Origin: Anaerolineae bacterium
Lineage (GTDB): Bacteria > Chloroflexota > Anaerolineae > Anaerolineales > UBA4823
DNA: 64,000 bases
Reading direction: 5' to 3'
Assembly: GCA_003327455.1 (NCBI GenBank)
Contig: QOQU01000001.1
Location: 384,337 to 448,336 of the forward strand
How positions within the stretch are numbered: position 1 is the first letter of the stretch; the number at the start of each line of letters is the position of its first letter. The position numbers and the translations under genes are program-made. Shown here piece by piece: positions 37,553-46,498 of this stretch. The notes under the pieces were generated by a model. The model searched no databases and was not told where the DNA came from. It worked only from the letters and a program-made list of their open reading frames with translations.

Positions 37553-37649
37553 TATCGGTTGAGCGATCAGGTTGGTGACGCTTCTCCCTATCCATCCTTT
37601 GCTTTCAGGTATAATGAACTTTCAGTCCTCGGCGGTCTGACGAACAACG

Positions 37650-39080
37650 ATGGCACACAAAAAAATCCTCATCCCGGCTTCCCTTTTGGTTGTATTTGTA
37701 GCCAGCTTGTTTGGGGCAGTCCTCTTAACGCCCGAAAGCCGCTCCCCGATTCTTTTCGACATCCCCGAAATTTCCCTCGTCGGGTATCAGCGGCTGATGA
37801 TCTTTGCCCCTCATTGTGATGACGAAATTTTAGGGTCGGCGGGTTTGATCCAGAAAGCGCACCAGTTGGGGATTGATGTGCGTGTCGTTTTAGAAACCAA
37901 CGGCGATGGATATCTATTTGCCACCCTGGAAGAATTTCGGCGCATCTACCCCCGCCCAGGCGATTTTATCCGCATGGGCGATCTTCGTCAGCAAGAGACA
38001 TTAAAAGCACTCCAGCAGTTGGGGGTTAAGAGCCACCAGGTGTTCTTCCTTGGCTATCCCGACCGCGGTACGCCTCAGTTATGGTTGCAGCATTGGTCGC
38101 GGGAAAATCCTTATACTTCTCCTTATACCCGCACCTCCCGTAGCCCGTATCATCTCACCTTTAACTCCGCTGCAGTCTATGCGGGAGAGGATCTGCTGGG
38201 TGATATCCGCAGCCTCATTGAAACCTATCAGCCTGATCTGATTGTCTATCCTCACCCAGCCGATGTTCACCCTGATCATTGGGGGTTGAGTGCCTTTGTG
38301 CGCCTGGCTGTCTATCTCATTCAGCGGCATACACCCGACTATCAACCTGCCCTCCTGGCATACCTGATCCATCGCCCCGATTTTCCATATCCAAAGCGAT
38401 ATGTGCCTGAAGCAGATCTCTTACCACCTAACAAGATGTGGAGTGTGGATACGGAGTGGTTTCGCTTAGACCTGACGGGAGACGAAATTGCCCGCAAAGA
38501 AAATGCGACACTAGCTTACCAGAGCCAGTTGGGGTTATTGCGTAATTTTCTGCTGAGCTTTGTGCGGCGAAATGAATTGTTCGATCGCCCTGAAGCTGGA
38601 ATCTTAGAAGTGGTGAGCTTCGGCGATCGCATGCAACCAGGCACCTGGTTGAACTCACTGGGCGAACCAATCCCAGCCATCAAACAAGATCCTCAGGGGG
38701 ATTTCATCACACGCCGCCTGGTGCCAGCTTCGGATTGGGTGGCTCTGTATGCAGCTCATAGTCCACAAGATGAATTATGGCTGTGTGCCGAGTTGCGCGG
38801 GCGGGCAAATGGGATGTTTACTTACACCCTGCGCCTCTTAGCTGTCGATGAAAACGACCAGATCGCCCATTATTCCGCCCAGGGGCGAGCTGGTCGGGCA
38901 AGTTTCAACCAGGCTGAGATTCAGCAGAATCAGGTTTGTACCCATATCGCCATGGATACCCTCAATCGTCCCTGGTTATTGTTTGTCAGTGCCGATGTGC
39001 GCAATGGCACACTTGGCATCCTGGATCAAATTGCCTGGCAGGCGGTTTTCACCTTCCCTCTGGAAGTAAGTTCTCATTAG
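37650..39080 (+). CDS. PIG-L family deacetylase, membrane-anchored
   Basis: A 476-residue zinc-dependent N-deacetylase of the PIG-L/LmbE fold. An N-terminal membrane anchor (about 6-28) is followed by the catalytic domain with MIFAPHCDDEILGSAGLIQK (metal motif HxDDE) and VYPHPADVHPDHWGLSAF. The last about 170 residues form an extra domain that I do not recognise. The substrate may be an N-acetylated sugar or glycolipid on the outer face. A -10 box (TATAAT at 37610-37615) lies upstream; the ribosome site is weak. Confidence 0.87.
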   Translation: MAHKKILIPASLLVVFVASLFGAVLLTPESRSPILFDIPEISLVGYQRLMIFAPHCDDEILGSAGLIQKAHQLGIDVRVVLETNGDGYLFATLEEFRRIYPRPGDFIRMGDLRQQETLKALQQLGVKSHQVFFLGYPDRGTPQLWLQHWSRENPYTSPYTRTSRSPYHLTFNSAAVYAGEDLLGDIRSLIETYQPDLIVYPHPADVHPDHWGLSAFVRLAVYLIQRHTPDYQPALLAYLIHRPDFPYPKRYVPEADLLPPNKMWSVDTEWFRLDLTGDEIARKENATLAYQSQLGLLRNFLLSFVRRNELFDRPEAGILEVVSFGDRMQPGTWLNSLGEPIPAIKQDPQGDFITRRLVPASDWVALYAAHSPQDELWLCAELRGRANGMFTYTLRLLAVDENDQIAHYSAQGRAGRASFNQAEIQQNQVCTHIAMDTLNRPWLLFVSADVRNGTLGILDQIAWQAVFTFPLEVSSH

Positions 39081-39085
39081 CCCTG

Positions 39086-39733
39086 ATGATTTCCTTTCAG
39101 ATACGCCATTTTCGTCCTCTGGATAGGACGGCAGTTTTTAAGCTTGCTGCCGATACAGCTTTCTTTGGTGATGCGCTCGAACATTACTTTGAGGACCGCG
39201 CCCTGTTTTGTGAGGCCTTTTGTGCTTATTACACCGATTACGAACCCCAACATGCCTGGGTGGCAGAACGCGAACATACCGTGGTGGGTTATTTGCTGGG
39301 CTGTGTTAATACCCAAACCATGAACCGTATTGTAGCTAGGAGAATCTTCCCTGCTCTTGTCGTTGGCCTGATGAGCGGAGAGTACCATTTAGGCAAGCAA
39401 AGTCTCCGCTACCTGTGGGGCTTGTTCGAAGCCATGCTAAAACGAGAGATGCTCCATCCCGATCTCGAGCGCTTTCCCGCTCATTTGCATCTTAACGTGC
39501 AAGCCGATCAACGGGGTGGGGGGATTGGTAAAGCGCTGTTGGAACACTATCTGGCTCAACTCCGCGCCGAGGGGGTAAAAGGTGTCCATTTGAAAACCAC
39601 CTCTGAAAATGAGGTAGCCTGTTTCCTGTATGAAAAAGTCGGTTTTAACCTACTCGAAGCCCGCCGCACAGGATTATGGAAACCCTGGCTCGGGCGGGCA
39701 ATTGAGAACCGCTGTTATGCAATAAGCCTTTAA
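39086..39733 (+). CDS. GNAT-family N-acetyltransferase
   Basis: A 215-residue acetyltransferase. The acetyl-CoA site is LNVQADQRGGGIGKALLEHY, and the C-terminal CFLYEKVGFNLLEARRTGLW is typical GNAT. The N-terminal part (IRHFRPLDRTAVFKLAADTA) is the usual family start. The ATG at 39086 is chosen for family length; the frame extends further upstream into the PIG-L gene. It follows that gene by five bases and is probably co-transcribed. Substrate unknown. Confidence 0.85.
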   Translation: MISFQIRHFRPLDRTAVFKLAADTAFFGDALEHYFEDRALFCEAFCAYYTDYEPQHAWVAEREHTVVGYLLGCVNTQTMNRIVARRIFPALVVGLMSGEYHLGKQSLRYLWGLFEAMLKREMLHPDLERFPAHLHLNVQADQRGGGIGKALLEHYLAQLRAEGVKGVHLKTTSENEVACFLYEKVGFNLLEARRTGLWKPWLGRAIENRCYAISL

Positions 39734-40121
39734 TAGGTTCCTGAATTCCTTATTCGCTCCCACTTGTGCCAAGAACCATACTGGCATTGGAGGGCTTGCA
39801 GGTTGAAGGCTTTTGCAAATGATGTAATGGGTGTTGTCCTGGTTCTCGCCTTCGCTACAGGCAAAGACGAAAAATACAAGCAAAGGTAAGGAGGACTGGC
39901 AACGCGCCCAGTACTTGTTAGACCAGATCAGGTCAAAATGCCCCCAAGTTTCGGCTTCAAGGGTTTTGCCAGGCGTCTCGTAAAGAGACTCCTGCTTGTT
40001 TTCCCCTCCGGCAAAGGCTTTGAGGACAACTTATACGAGTTCACGAAGGTTTCCTTGGAAAATGTAAAGTATAAAGATGGAGGCGGTTCTTGTATGATCA
40101 TAAGTGGAATCTGCTGAGTGG
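39734..40121. other. 388-base stretch without a recognised gene
   Basis: Between the GNAT gene and the convergent NYN gene. It holds a small TCTCGTAAAGAGA-type hairpin near 39977 and otherwise no clear promoter, repeat or RNA. Short frames here lack ribosome sites and family character. Confidence 0.5.
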
Positions 40122-40748
40122 CTACCAAATAGCAGGTTTTGAGAAAACGCCGTTGGCGTCAACCAGTGTGGGTGGAAACTGACTCGCAGCTACAACTCCT
40201 CGCCGAATTGGCTTTACAAAAGTCGCGTATTTTTGTAACTCCTTGCTTGGATGTCTGGGAAAGGGATTAAGCACAATGACAGGCAGATTCAGTTCTTGCC
40301 GTATGATTTTAATCGGTTCAACCAAATCTGAATCGTTGGATACAACTACAGCAACTTGATAACGAGCCTGGTAACCATCATTAATGAGATGTGAGGCAAG
40401 ATTAACATCCGAGCCTTTCTCTTCCGTTTTAATGACTTCTACAATTTTTGGTCCGTTTGGCAATGGATGAGCCAGCGGCATGCGAACGACGTGTTCCAGA
40501 AAGTGCCCATAAAAAATTTGCAGGTTCGGTATTGTGCGCAACGCCCGCAGATAGATCTGCTGACGCACGGGTTTATCTGGATCATCTGGGCGGGCTGAGA
40601 CCAGGGCGGTGAAGTACTTGATTTGAATGATCTGATTATTAGGCAACAAGTATTTACACAGGCAAGAGATATCCAACCACTTATAGGGGGTATCTTTGAC
40701 TGCACCATAGTAGAGATTGAAGACATCAACATACACGATCGTTTTCAT
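40122..40748 (-). CDS. NYN domain protein (LabA/DUF88-like, predicted nuclease)
   Basis: A 208-residue protein of the PIN-like NYN family, which contains RNA-processing nucleases. Acidic residues expected in the active site are visible in VYVDVFNLYYGAVKD, EKGSDVNLASHLINDGY and VVVSNDSDLVEPIKII. The ATG at 40748 (MKTIVYVD) is the family start; the frame extends upstream but across hairpins and a U-tract. The gene has its own promoter and an attenuator-like leader, so its expression may be regulated by RNA structure. Confidence 0.85.
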   Translation of the reverse strand: MKTIVYVDVFNLYYGAVKDTPYKWLDISCLCKYLLPNNQIIQIKYFTALVSARPDDPDKPVRQQIYLRALRTIPNLQIFYGHFLEHVVRMPLAHPLPNGPKIVEVIKTEEKGSDVNLASHLINDGYQARYQVAVVVSNDSDLVEPIKIIRQELNLPVIVLNPFPRHPSKELQKYATFVKPIRRGVVAASQFPPTLVDANGVFSKPAIW

Positions 40749-40773
40749 ATTTTTTCGACTCGTGGAAGGCTTT

Positions 40774-40827
40774 AAAAAAGCAGAGGCGGTTACTACCGCC
40801 TCGCACCCTGCTCCCGAAGCAGCAGGG
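40774..40827 (-). promoter_or_regulatory. two-hairpin leader with terminator-like U-tract before the NYN gene
   Basis: Read on the minus strand, a first hairpin (CCCTGCT/AGCAGGG, 40827-40806, eight-base loop) is followed by a second, perfect 8-bp hairpin (GAGGCGGT/ACCGCCTC, 40802-40783, AGTA loop). TGC and six T at 40779-40774 come next. The second hairpin plus U-run is a textbook intrinsic terminator, placed inside the 5' leader. It is either an attenuator or a brake on read-through. Confidence 0.7.
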
Positions 40828-40840
40828 GGGATACGATTAT

Positions 40841-40869
40841 TATATAGCATATTTGCCTCATCGTGTCAA
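40841..40869 (-). promoter_or_regulatory. promoter of the NYN gene
   Basis: Minus-strand TTGACA at 40869-40864. Two -10 choices are present: TATATA at 40846-40841 (17-base spacer) or TATAAT at 40844-40839 (19-base spacer). Initiation would fall near 40833, upstream of the hairpins. Confidence 0.65.
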
Positions 40870-40884
40870 GCGGGTGAAAAGCCC

Positions 40885-41613
<729 letters not shown>

Positions 41614-41620
41614 TCATCAT

Positions 41621-41648
41621 AAAAAGAGCCAACCCATCGGTTGGCTCT
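41621..41648 (-). terminator. intrinsic terminator between tsf and pyrH
   Basis: On the minus strand AGAGCCAACC pairs perfectly with GGTTGGCTCT around a GATG loop and is followed by TTTTT. It should end most rpsB-tsf transcripts, letting only part of the flow continue into pyrH. Confidence 0.85.
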
Positions 41649-41654
41649 GCTGAA

Positions 41655-42260
41655 TTAATCTTCTGTGCTTTCTCCCCGTTCCCAGCGCACGAAACGGCGG
41701 ATGACGATATTTTCACCCATCGAAGCGATGTTTTGTAAAAGCAATTGTTCGATGGTGATGTTTTCGTCGCGAATATAAGGCTGGCGCAAGAGGCAAACTT
41801 CGTCCTTGAATTTCTCAATGCGTCCGGCGACGATTTTCTCCACCACCGCTTCTGGCTTACCTTCCTCAAGGGCGCGGGCACGGGCAATCTGGCGCTCGTG
41901 CTCGAGCTCTTGCTCAGGGATGTCGCTTTCACGAATATAGCGCGGCGCTGCAGCGGCGATTTGCAGGGCAATTTCGTGAGCAAAATTGCGGAAAGGTTCT
42001 GAACGAGCGACGAAATCCGTCTCGCAGTTTACCTCTACCATCACACCAACCCGACCGCCGCCGTGTGAATAGAGTTCCAGCACGCCTTCAGATGCCTGGC
42101 GATCAGCGCGCTTGGCTGCCGTGGCCAGACCTTTTTCACGCAGCAGATCAACCGCTTTCTTGAAGTCGCCACCTGCCTGTTCCAGGGCTTTGCGACATTC
42201 CAGAATGCCCACTCCGGTGGCTTCGCGTAACTCTTTGATTTGTTCTGTTGTGATTGCCAT
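41655..42260 (-). CDS. tsf: translation elongation factor Ts
   Basis: Guanine-nucleotide exchange factor for EF-Tu. At 201 residues it belongs to the shorter EF-Ts type. Landmarks are the UBA-like N-terminus (IKELREATGVGILECRKALE) and VEVNCETDFVARSEPFRNFA. The C-terminal FVRWERGESTED completes the short form. It starts two bases after the rpsB stop. Confidence 0.95.
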   Translation of the reverse strand: MAITTEQIKELREATGVGILECRKALEQAGGDFKKAVDLLREKGLATAAKRADRQASEGVLELYSHGGGRVGVMVEVNCETDFVARSEPFRNFAHEIALQIAAAAPRYIRESDIPEQELEHERQIARARALEEGKPEAVVEKIVAGRIEKFKDEVCLLRQPYIRDENITIEQLLLQNIASMGENIVIRRFVRWERGESTED

Positions 42261-42262
42261 GT

Positions 42263-43213
42263 CTATTCCTCATCCTCGTCTAAATCTTCGAAATCTTCAT
42301 CTTCACGGCTGGCTCGCGCCCGCAATCTTTCTTCCTCTTCATCGTCTTCTGTTCCCCAATCAATGTCGTAGACATCCTCATCAGGTTCGCCAAACACAGC
42401 CTCATCCAGAGGGGCTTTAATGCGCCCGCTGATCTTCGCCAGGGTTGCCTCACCCAGCAATTCTTCGTCCGAAAGCTCTTCCTCTTCAATCGTTGGCAGC
42501 GAAACCAGTCCTTCTTCCGGCAACTCCTTGCGCAGGGCTTTCCCTTCGATCGCTGCATCGGCGATCTTGGAGACAACCAGCTTGATGGCGCGGATGGCAT
42601 CGTCGTTGGAGGGGATAACGTAATCCACATGGGTCGGATCGCAGTTGGTATCTACCATCGCGATGACCGGGATGTTGAGCAGGTTGGCTTCATGAATGGC
42701 GGTAGCTTCACGATGGACATCGACCACAAAGACCAGTTCCGGCAGACGCACCATCTGCCGCACACCTCCCAGCAGGATCTCTAATCTTTCAATCTTGCGA
42801 TGGAGAACCAGTGCTTCTTTTTTGGTCAGGCGCCCAAATTCACCTTTATCGCGCATCCGTTCCAGTTTTTCCAGTTCGTTGATGCGCTGGCGGATCGTCC
42901 TCCAGTTGGTGAGCATGCCACCCAGCCAGCGCACGGTCACGTAGGGCATGCCACAGCGGATTGCCTCCGCCTGAACCGTCTCCTGCGCCTGACGCTTGGT
43001 GCCGATGAACAGCACCGTGCCTCCCTCAGCGACCGTATCGCGCACCAGATTGTAGGCTTGCTGGATCGCTTTGGAAGTCTTCTGTAGATCAATGATATGA
43101 ATGCCGTTCCGCTCGGTGAAAATGTACGGCTTCATGGCAGGGTGCCATTTTTGCGTGCGATGACCAAAATGCACACCGCTTTCCAAGAGCGCTTTCATGG
43201 AAACAACTGACAT
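42263..43213 (-). CDS. rpsB: 30S ribosomal protein S2 with acidic C-terminal extension
   Basis: Structural protein of the small ribosomal subunit. The conserved core includes [40 protein letters not shown] and [20 protein letters not shown]. At 316 residues it is longer than typical S2 because of a C-terminal tail of about 70 residues rich in Asp and Glu ([12 protein letters not shown] at the end). The ATG at 43213 has AAGGAG eight bases upstream; the frame runs further upstream but without family character. Confidence 0.95.
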   Translation of the reverse strand: MSVVSMKALLESGVHFGHRTQKWHPAMKPYIFTERNGIHIIDLQKTSKAIQQAYNLVRDTVAEGGTVLFIGTKRQAQETVQAEAIRCGMPYVTVRWLGGMLTNWRTIRQRINELEKLERMRDKGEFGRLTKKEALVLHRKIERLEILLGGVRQMVRLPELVFVVDVHREATAIHEANLLNIPVIAMVDTNCDPTHVDYVIPSNDDAIRAIKLVVSKIADAAIEGKALRKELPEEGLVSLPTIEEEELSDEELLGEATLAKISGRIKAPLDEAVFGEPDEDVYDIDWGTEDDEEEERLRARASREDEDFEDLDEDEE

Positions 43214-43460
43214 ACGATAACTCCTTTTTTGCGTTATTCCTCCGCCTTCTTCATCCCCGCTCGCAACCGCTTGCTGCAAGGCATTTTCCCCACAGCGGCA
43301 CGCACGAGCAGGTCAGAAAGCGTGAGTGATTTTGGCTCCGTTTCCCGGAGCGAGCGGTAGTATAACATAAGCCGGCAAAAAAAGGTAGGGATTCGGGTAT
43401 TTAGTTTTATTTTTAATAAGGGAATTTTTGACATGACCCGGAATGATTTTTGCCCCTCTT

Positions 43461-45218
43461 CTAAACCAACACTGCCCGGCGCCATTTGCGCACTGAGTTG
43501 ATTAAAAACAACTCTTCGCAGTGGGCTAAATCGGAAAGGTGGATAAGGTGTTCTTCGATCTCCCCTCGATCTAACAGCCATTGGCGGAACACACCAGGCA
43601 GCAGTCCGCTCGTTAGTGGAGGCGTGAGCAGGCGCCCTTTCAGGCGGACTACCAGGTTTGCAATTTCACTTTCAGTGACCTCCCCGCGCTCGTTCCAAAA
43701 CAATATTTCGCAACCCTTTGTGGATGCGGTGTTTTCTGCCCGCTCTTTTTCGTATGCTTCTCGAAATGTGGTCTTGTGGTATAAGAAAACGTTTTTGGAG
43801 TCAATCGGGTGCTTTGCTAATACTAACCGCTGAGGTTCCGGCAATGGTATCAGGGGTTGGGATTGAAGGCGCACTTCCCCTTTTGCGTTAAGTAGCAGGC
43901 GCACCCGTTGAGGTGATGACGAAAAAGATGATTCAGCTTCTGAGAGGGCTTTTTCGATCGCGCTTTGTGGAAAGGGATATTTGAAGTAAGCAGCCGAAGC
44001 CTCCAGGCGACTTAAATGCCCGGCTAAGAGAAAATAGCCTTCCTGCGCCGTCCACAGCATCGTTTCCAGAAGGTCAAACTCGGGTTCAACGTGGGTCAGC
44101 AGACGAGCTTTAATTTGACATTCCTCATATTCGCCCTCGCTGGTTGAATCCCAAACGATACCGCCTCCAACCCCATACTCAGCCATTCCAGTGCGGCGAT
44201 GGATCAGGATCGTGCGGATGGCAACATTGAATTGGGCGCGTTTTTCGGGGGTTATGAAACCAATACAGCCGGTGTAAATTCGGCGAGGTTCAGTTTCCAG
44301 TTGGGCGATAATCTTCATTGTGCTGATTTTGGGCGCGCCCGTAATTGAAGCACATGGAAACAGGGCTGTAAAGAGTTCCGTAAGACTGGCATCGGTATCG
44401 GCTTCAACGGTTGAAGTCATTTGCCAGACAGTAGGATAACGTTCGATTTCAAACAGACGCGTAGTCTTCACGCTGCCAACCTTTGCGATTCGCCCCAGAT
44501 CGTTTCGGATCATGTCAACGATCATCACATTTTCAGCGCGGTTTTTCTCAGAATGGAAGAGTGCAGTTGCCTGAGATTGATCCTCCTGGGAGGATAAACC
44601 CCGCCTGGCAGTCCCTTTCATTGGGCGGCAAACCACGTGACCATCATGAACCTCAAAGAAAAGTTCAGGGGAAGCAGAGCAAATGACAAAATCACCGAGA
44701 TCGAGAAAGGCGGGATAATTGGCTTTTTGCGCCGAAACAATCTGGCGGAATAGCCCCTTCGGATCGCCCTCAAATTGTGTATTTAGTCGGATGGTGTAGT
44801 TGACCTGATAGGTTAGCCCCTGGGCAATATTGCGCTTTATGCTCCGTATGGCATTGGTGTATTCTTCACGCGAAGTTGTCGGAGACCAATGGCTGATTCG
44901 GAAGGAGTGGGATTGGTAAGAAGTCAGGTCGATGATTTGAAAGGTGGGAAATAAACCAAACCAGAGTAGAGGAAACCTGAGCGGGTCTTCCCGGACACGA
45001 AATGCAGGATCGAAGGCTGGCGCCGCTTCGTAACTCAGGAAACCCACTGCATAAAGGTTCTCAGCCGTGACTTTCTGTTCGATCGTTTTTAATAGGGGAC
45101 AGACCTGGTCGACCTGATCCGTTTCGAAGATTGCCTCAGGTTGGCAGAAACGCAACCACTTTGCTCGAGTCGCATCATAGAGAATAATTTCAGGGTGAGA
45201 GTGTTCCACCATCGACAA
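43461..45218 (-). CDS. pabB: aminodeoxychorismate synthase component I fused to aminodeoxychorismate lyase (PabB-PabC)
   Basis: A bifunctional folate-pathway enzyme. The N-terminal about 375 residues are the chorismate-binding PabB domain, with NVMIVDMIRNDLGRIAKVGS and ASITGAPKISTMKIIAQLE. The C-terminal about 200 residues are a PLP-dependent lyase like PabC, with the lysine in FLYHKTTFREAYEKE and ESEIANLVVRLKGRLLTPPL. Together they make 4-aminobenzoate from chorismate, with ammonia from a PabA amidotransferase encoded elsewhere. The 585-residue fusion is a known arrangement. Confidence 0.93.
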   Translation of the reverse strand: MSMVEHSHPEIILYDATRAKWLRFCQPEAIFETDQVDQVCPLLKTIEQKVTAENLYAVGFLSYEAAPAFDPAFRVREDPLRFPLLWFGLFPTFQIIDLTSYQSHSFRISHWSPTTSREEYTNAIRSIKRNIAQGLTYQVNYTIRLNTQFEGDPKGLFRQIVSAQKANYPAFLDLGDFVICSASPELFFEVHDGHVVCRPMKGTARRGLSSQEDQSQATALFHSEKNRAENVMIVDMIRNDLGRIAKVGSVKTTRLFEIERYPTVWQMTSTVEADTDASLTELFTALFPCASITGAPKISTMKIIAQLETEPRRIYTGCIGFITPEKRAQFNVAIRTILIHRRTGMAEYGVGGGIVWDSTSEGEYEECQIKARLLTHVEPEFDLLETMLWTAQEGYFLLAGHLSRLEASAAYFKYPFPQSAIEKALSEAESSFSSSPQRVRLLLNAKGEVRLQSQPLIPLPEPQRLVLAKHPIDSKNVFLYHKTTFREAYEKERAENTASTKGCEILFWNERGEVTESEIANLVVRLKGRLLTPPLTSGLLPGVFRQWLLDRGEIEEHLIHLSDLAHCEELFLINSVRKWRRAVLV

Positions 45219-45251
45219 AATTCGGAGGAAAGATTCGTTTTATAATAACGA

Positions 45252-45377
45252 AGTGTCTGGTAGTCGTTCTATATCCTCCCAGACACTGACGAACGCTCAT
45301 TCAAAGTTATTTTTATAGGATTTGAACTGGCAATCTGTGCCTTCAATGGTTCGCTCGTTCGGCTGCTGGATTGCCAG
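45252..45377. repeat. two consecutive inverted repeats upstream of birA
   Basis: AGTGTCTGG (45252-45260) is repeated inverted as CCAGACACT (45279-45287), an 18-base loop apart. CTGGCAATC (45327-45335) is repeated inverted as GATTGCCAG (45369-45377), 33 bases apart. Both pairs are perfect 9-mers. They may fold in a leader RNA of birA or bracket a decayed element. Confidence 0.5.
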
Positions 45378-45444
45378 AGCATGCGCCTTGAAGTTTAATA
45401 GGCTTACCTTCTTGCGTCAAGACAGAAATGCAGGTGAGAAGCGC

Positions 45445-46278
45445 GTGGTTCTAAATCACGATCAAAGAGAACTCCAGAAAGCCTTGGCTGGCTTAGCGCT
45501 CGGAGGGTTCCGTTATTTCGAGCGTGTCGGTTCAACGATGGATGAAGCCACCGCCTGGCTGGAAGAAGGCGCACCCGACCTTGCCCTGGTCGTTGCCGAT
45601 GAGCAAACCGCCGGGCGTGGTCGTCTGGGTCGCCGCTGGTTTACTGCGCCTAAAGCCTCGCTTGCCTTCAGCCTCGTCTTGCGCCAGGTTGATCCACTTC
45701 AGCCATCCCTCTTGACGGGATTGGGCGCTCTGGCAGTCTGCGAAGCCCTGGAGACGCTTTACCACCTGCAACCGCAAATTAAATGGCCAAATGATGTCTT
45801 GTTAGAATATCGTAAAGTCTGTGGCGTCCTGACCGAGTCTCACTGGCAGGGAGAACAACTCAGCGGCGTGGTGATGGGCATTGGCATCAACCTTGCACCC
45901 TCATCTGTACCTCCTATGAATGCCGCGCTCTTCCCAGCCACCTGTGTGCAGGATCATCTCCGTTTCCTGGCAGGAGCGCCACAGGAAGTAAATCGTTTTC
46001 AATTACTGGCTGTGATTTTGGAACGTGTCCTTACCTGGCGTGCGCGTCTGCAAACGAGAAGCTTCATCCAAAGCTGGGAGGCGCGGCTGGCATACCGCTG
46101 GGAAACGGTCCAAATATTTCGAGACCTCAACGAGGGAAACAGTTTACTCACCGAAGGAAGGTTGGAAGGATTGAATTCCGATGGCAACCTGATCTTGCGC
46201 CTTGCAAACGGTGAGACACAAACCGTAAATTTTGGCGAAATTCGTTTGCGCCCGCTTTCATCCAATGGAGTGTTGTGA
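45445..46278 (+). CDS. birA: biotin--[acetyl-CoA-carboxylase] ligase
   Basis: Attaches biotin to the carboxyl-carrier protein through biotinyl-AMP. At 277 residues it lacks the N-terminal helix-turn-helix of E. coli BirA, so it is an enzyme only. Motifs are VGSTMDEATAWLEEGAP, ADEQTAGRGRLGRRWFT and IKWPNDVLLEYRKVCGVLTE. The GTG at 45445 is preceded by AGGTGA at eight bases; the open frame reaches 45322 but has no family character there. Confidence 0.9.
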   Translation: MVLNHDQRELQKALAGLALGGFRYFERVGSTMDEATAWLEEGAPDLALVVADEQTAGRGRLGRRWFTAPKASLAFSLVLRQVDPLQPSLLTGLGALAVCEALETLYHLQPQIKWPNDVLLEYRKVCGVLTESHWQGEQLSGVVMGIGINLAPSSVPPMNAALFPATCVQDHLRFLAGAPQEVNRFQLLAVILERVLTWRARLQTRSFIQSWEARLAYRWETVQIFRDLNEGNSLLTEGRLEGLNSDGNLILRLANGETQTVNFGEIRLRPLSSNGVL

Positions 46279-46279
46279 G

Positions 46280-46498
46280 ATGACGATTGATGAGTTAAGA
46301 GAGGAAGCCAGTTCAGAGACCTTCTTTGAAAAAGCGCCGGAGTCCGAACCGACTCCGCCATATCGTGAACGGCGCTTGCTGGGTTTGACCGCTTTTCAAC
46401 GTTTCATTATCTCTCTTCTGCTGTTCTTGATTACCTGTATGATAGGCAGTTTTCTATTGCTTGTCACCCAACGGGTCGTGTTGCCGTTCTTGAATTGA
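46280..46498 (+). CDS. small single-pass membrane protein
   Basis: A 72-residue protein with a hydrophilic Glu-rich N-terminus and one membrane segment (about 41-66, FIISLLLFLITCMIGSFLLL). The ATG lies one base after the birA stop, so it is coupled to birA. Its 3' end overlaps the convergent peptidase gene by 45 bases. No family recognised. Confidence 0.55.
   Translation: MTIDELREEASSETFFEKAPESEPTPPYRERRLLGLTAFQRFIISLLLFLITCMIGSFLLLVTQRVVLPFLN

Noticed and set aside
39674-39883. Small minus-strand frame in the gap after the GNAT gene.
   Set aside because: No ribosome site, no family character, and partly antisense to the GNAT 3' end.
45322-45444. N-terminal extension of birA.
   Set aside because: The extra residues lack ligase similarity and cross an inverted repeat; the GTG at 45445 has a proper ribosome site.
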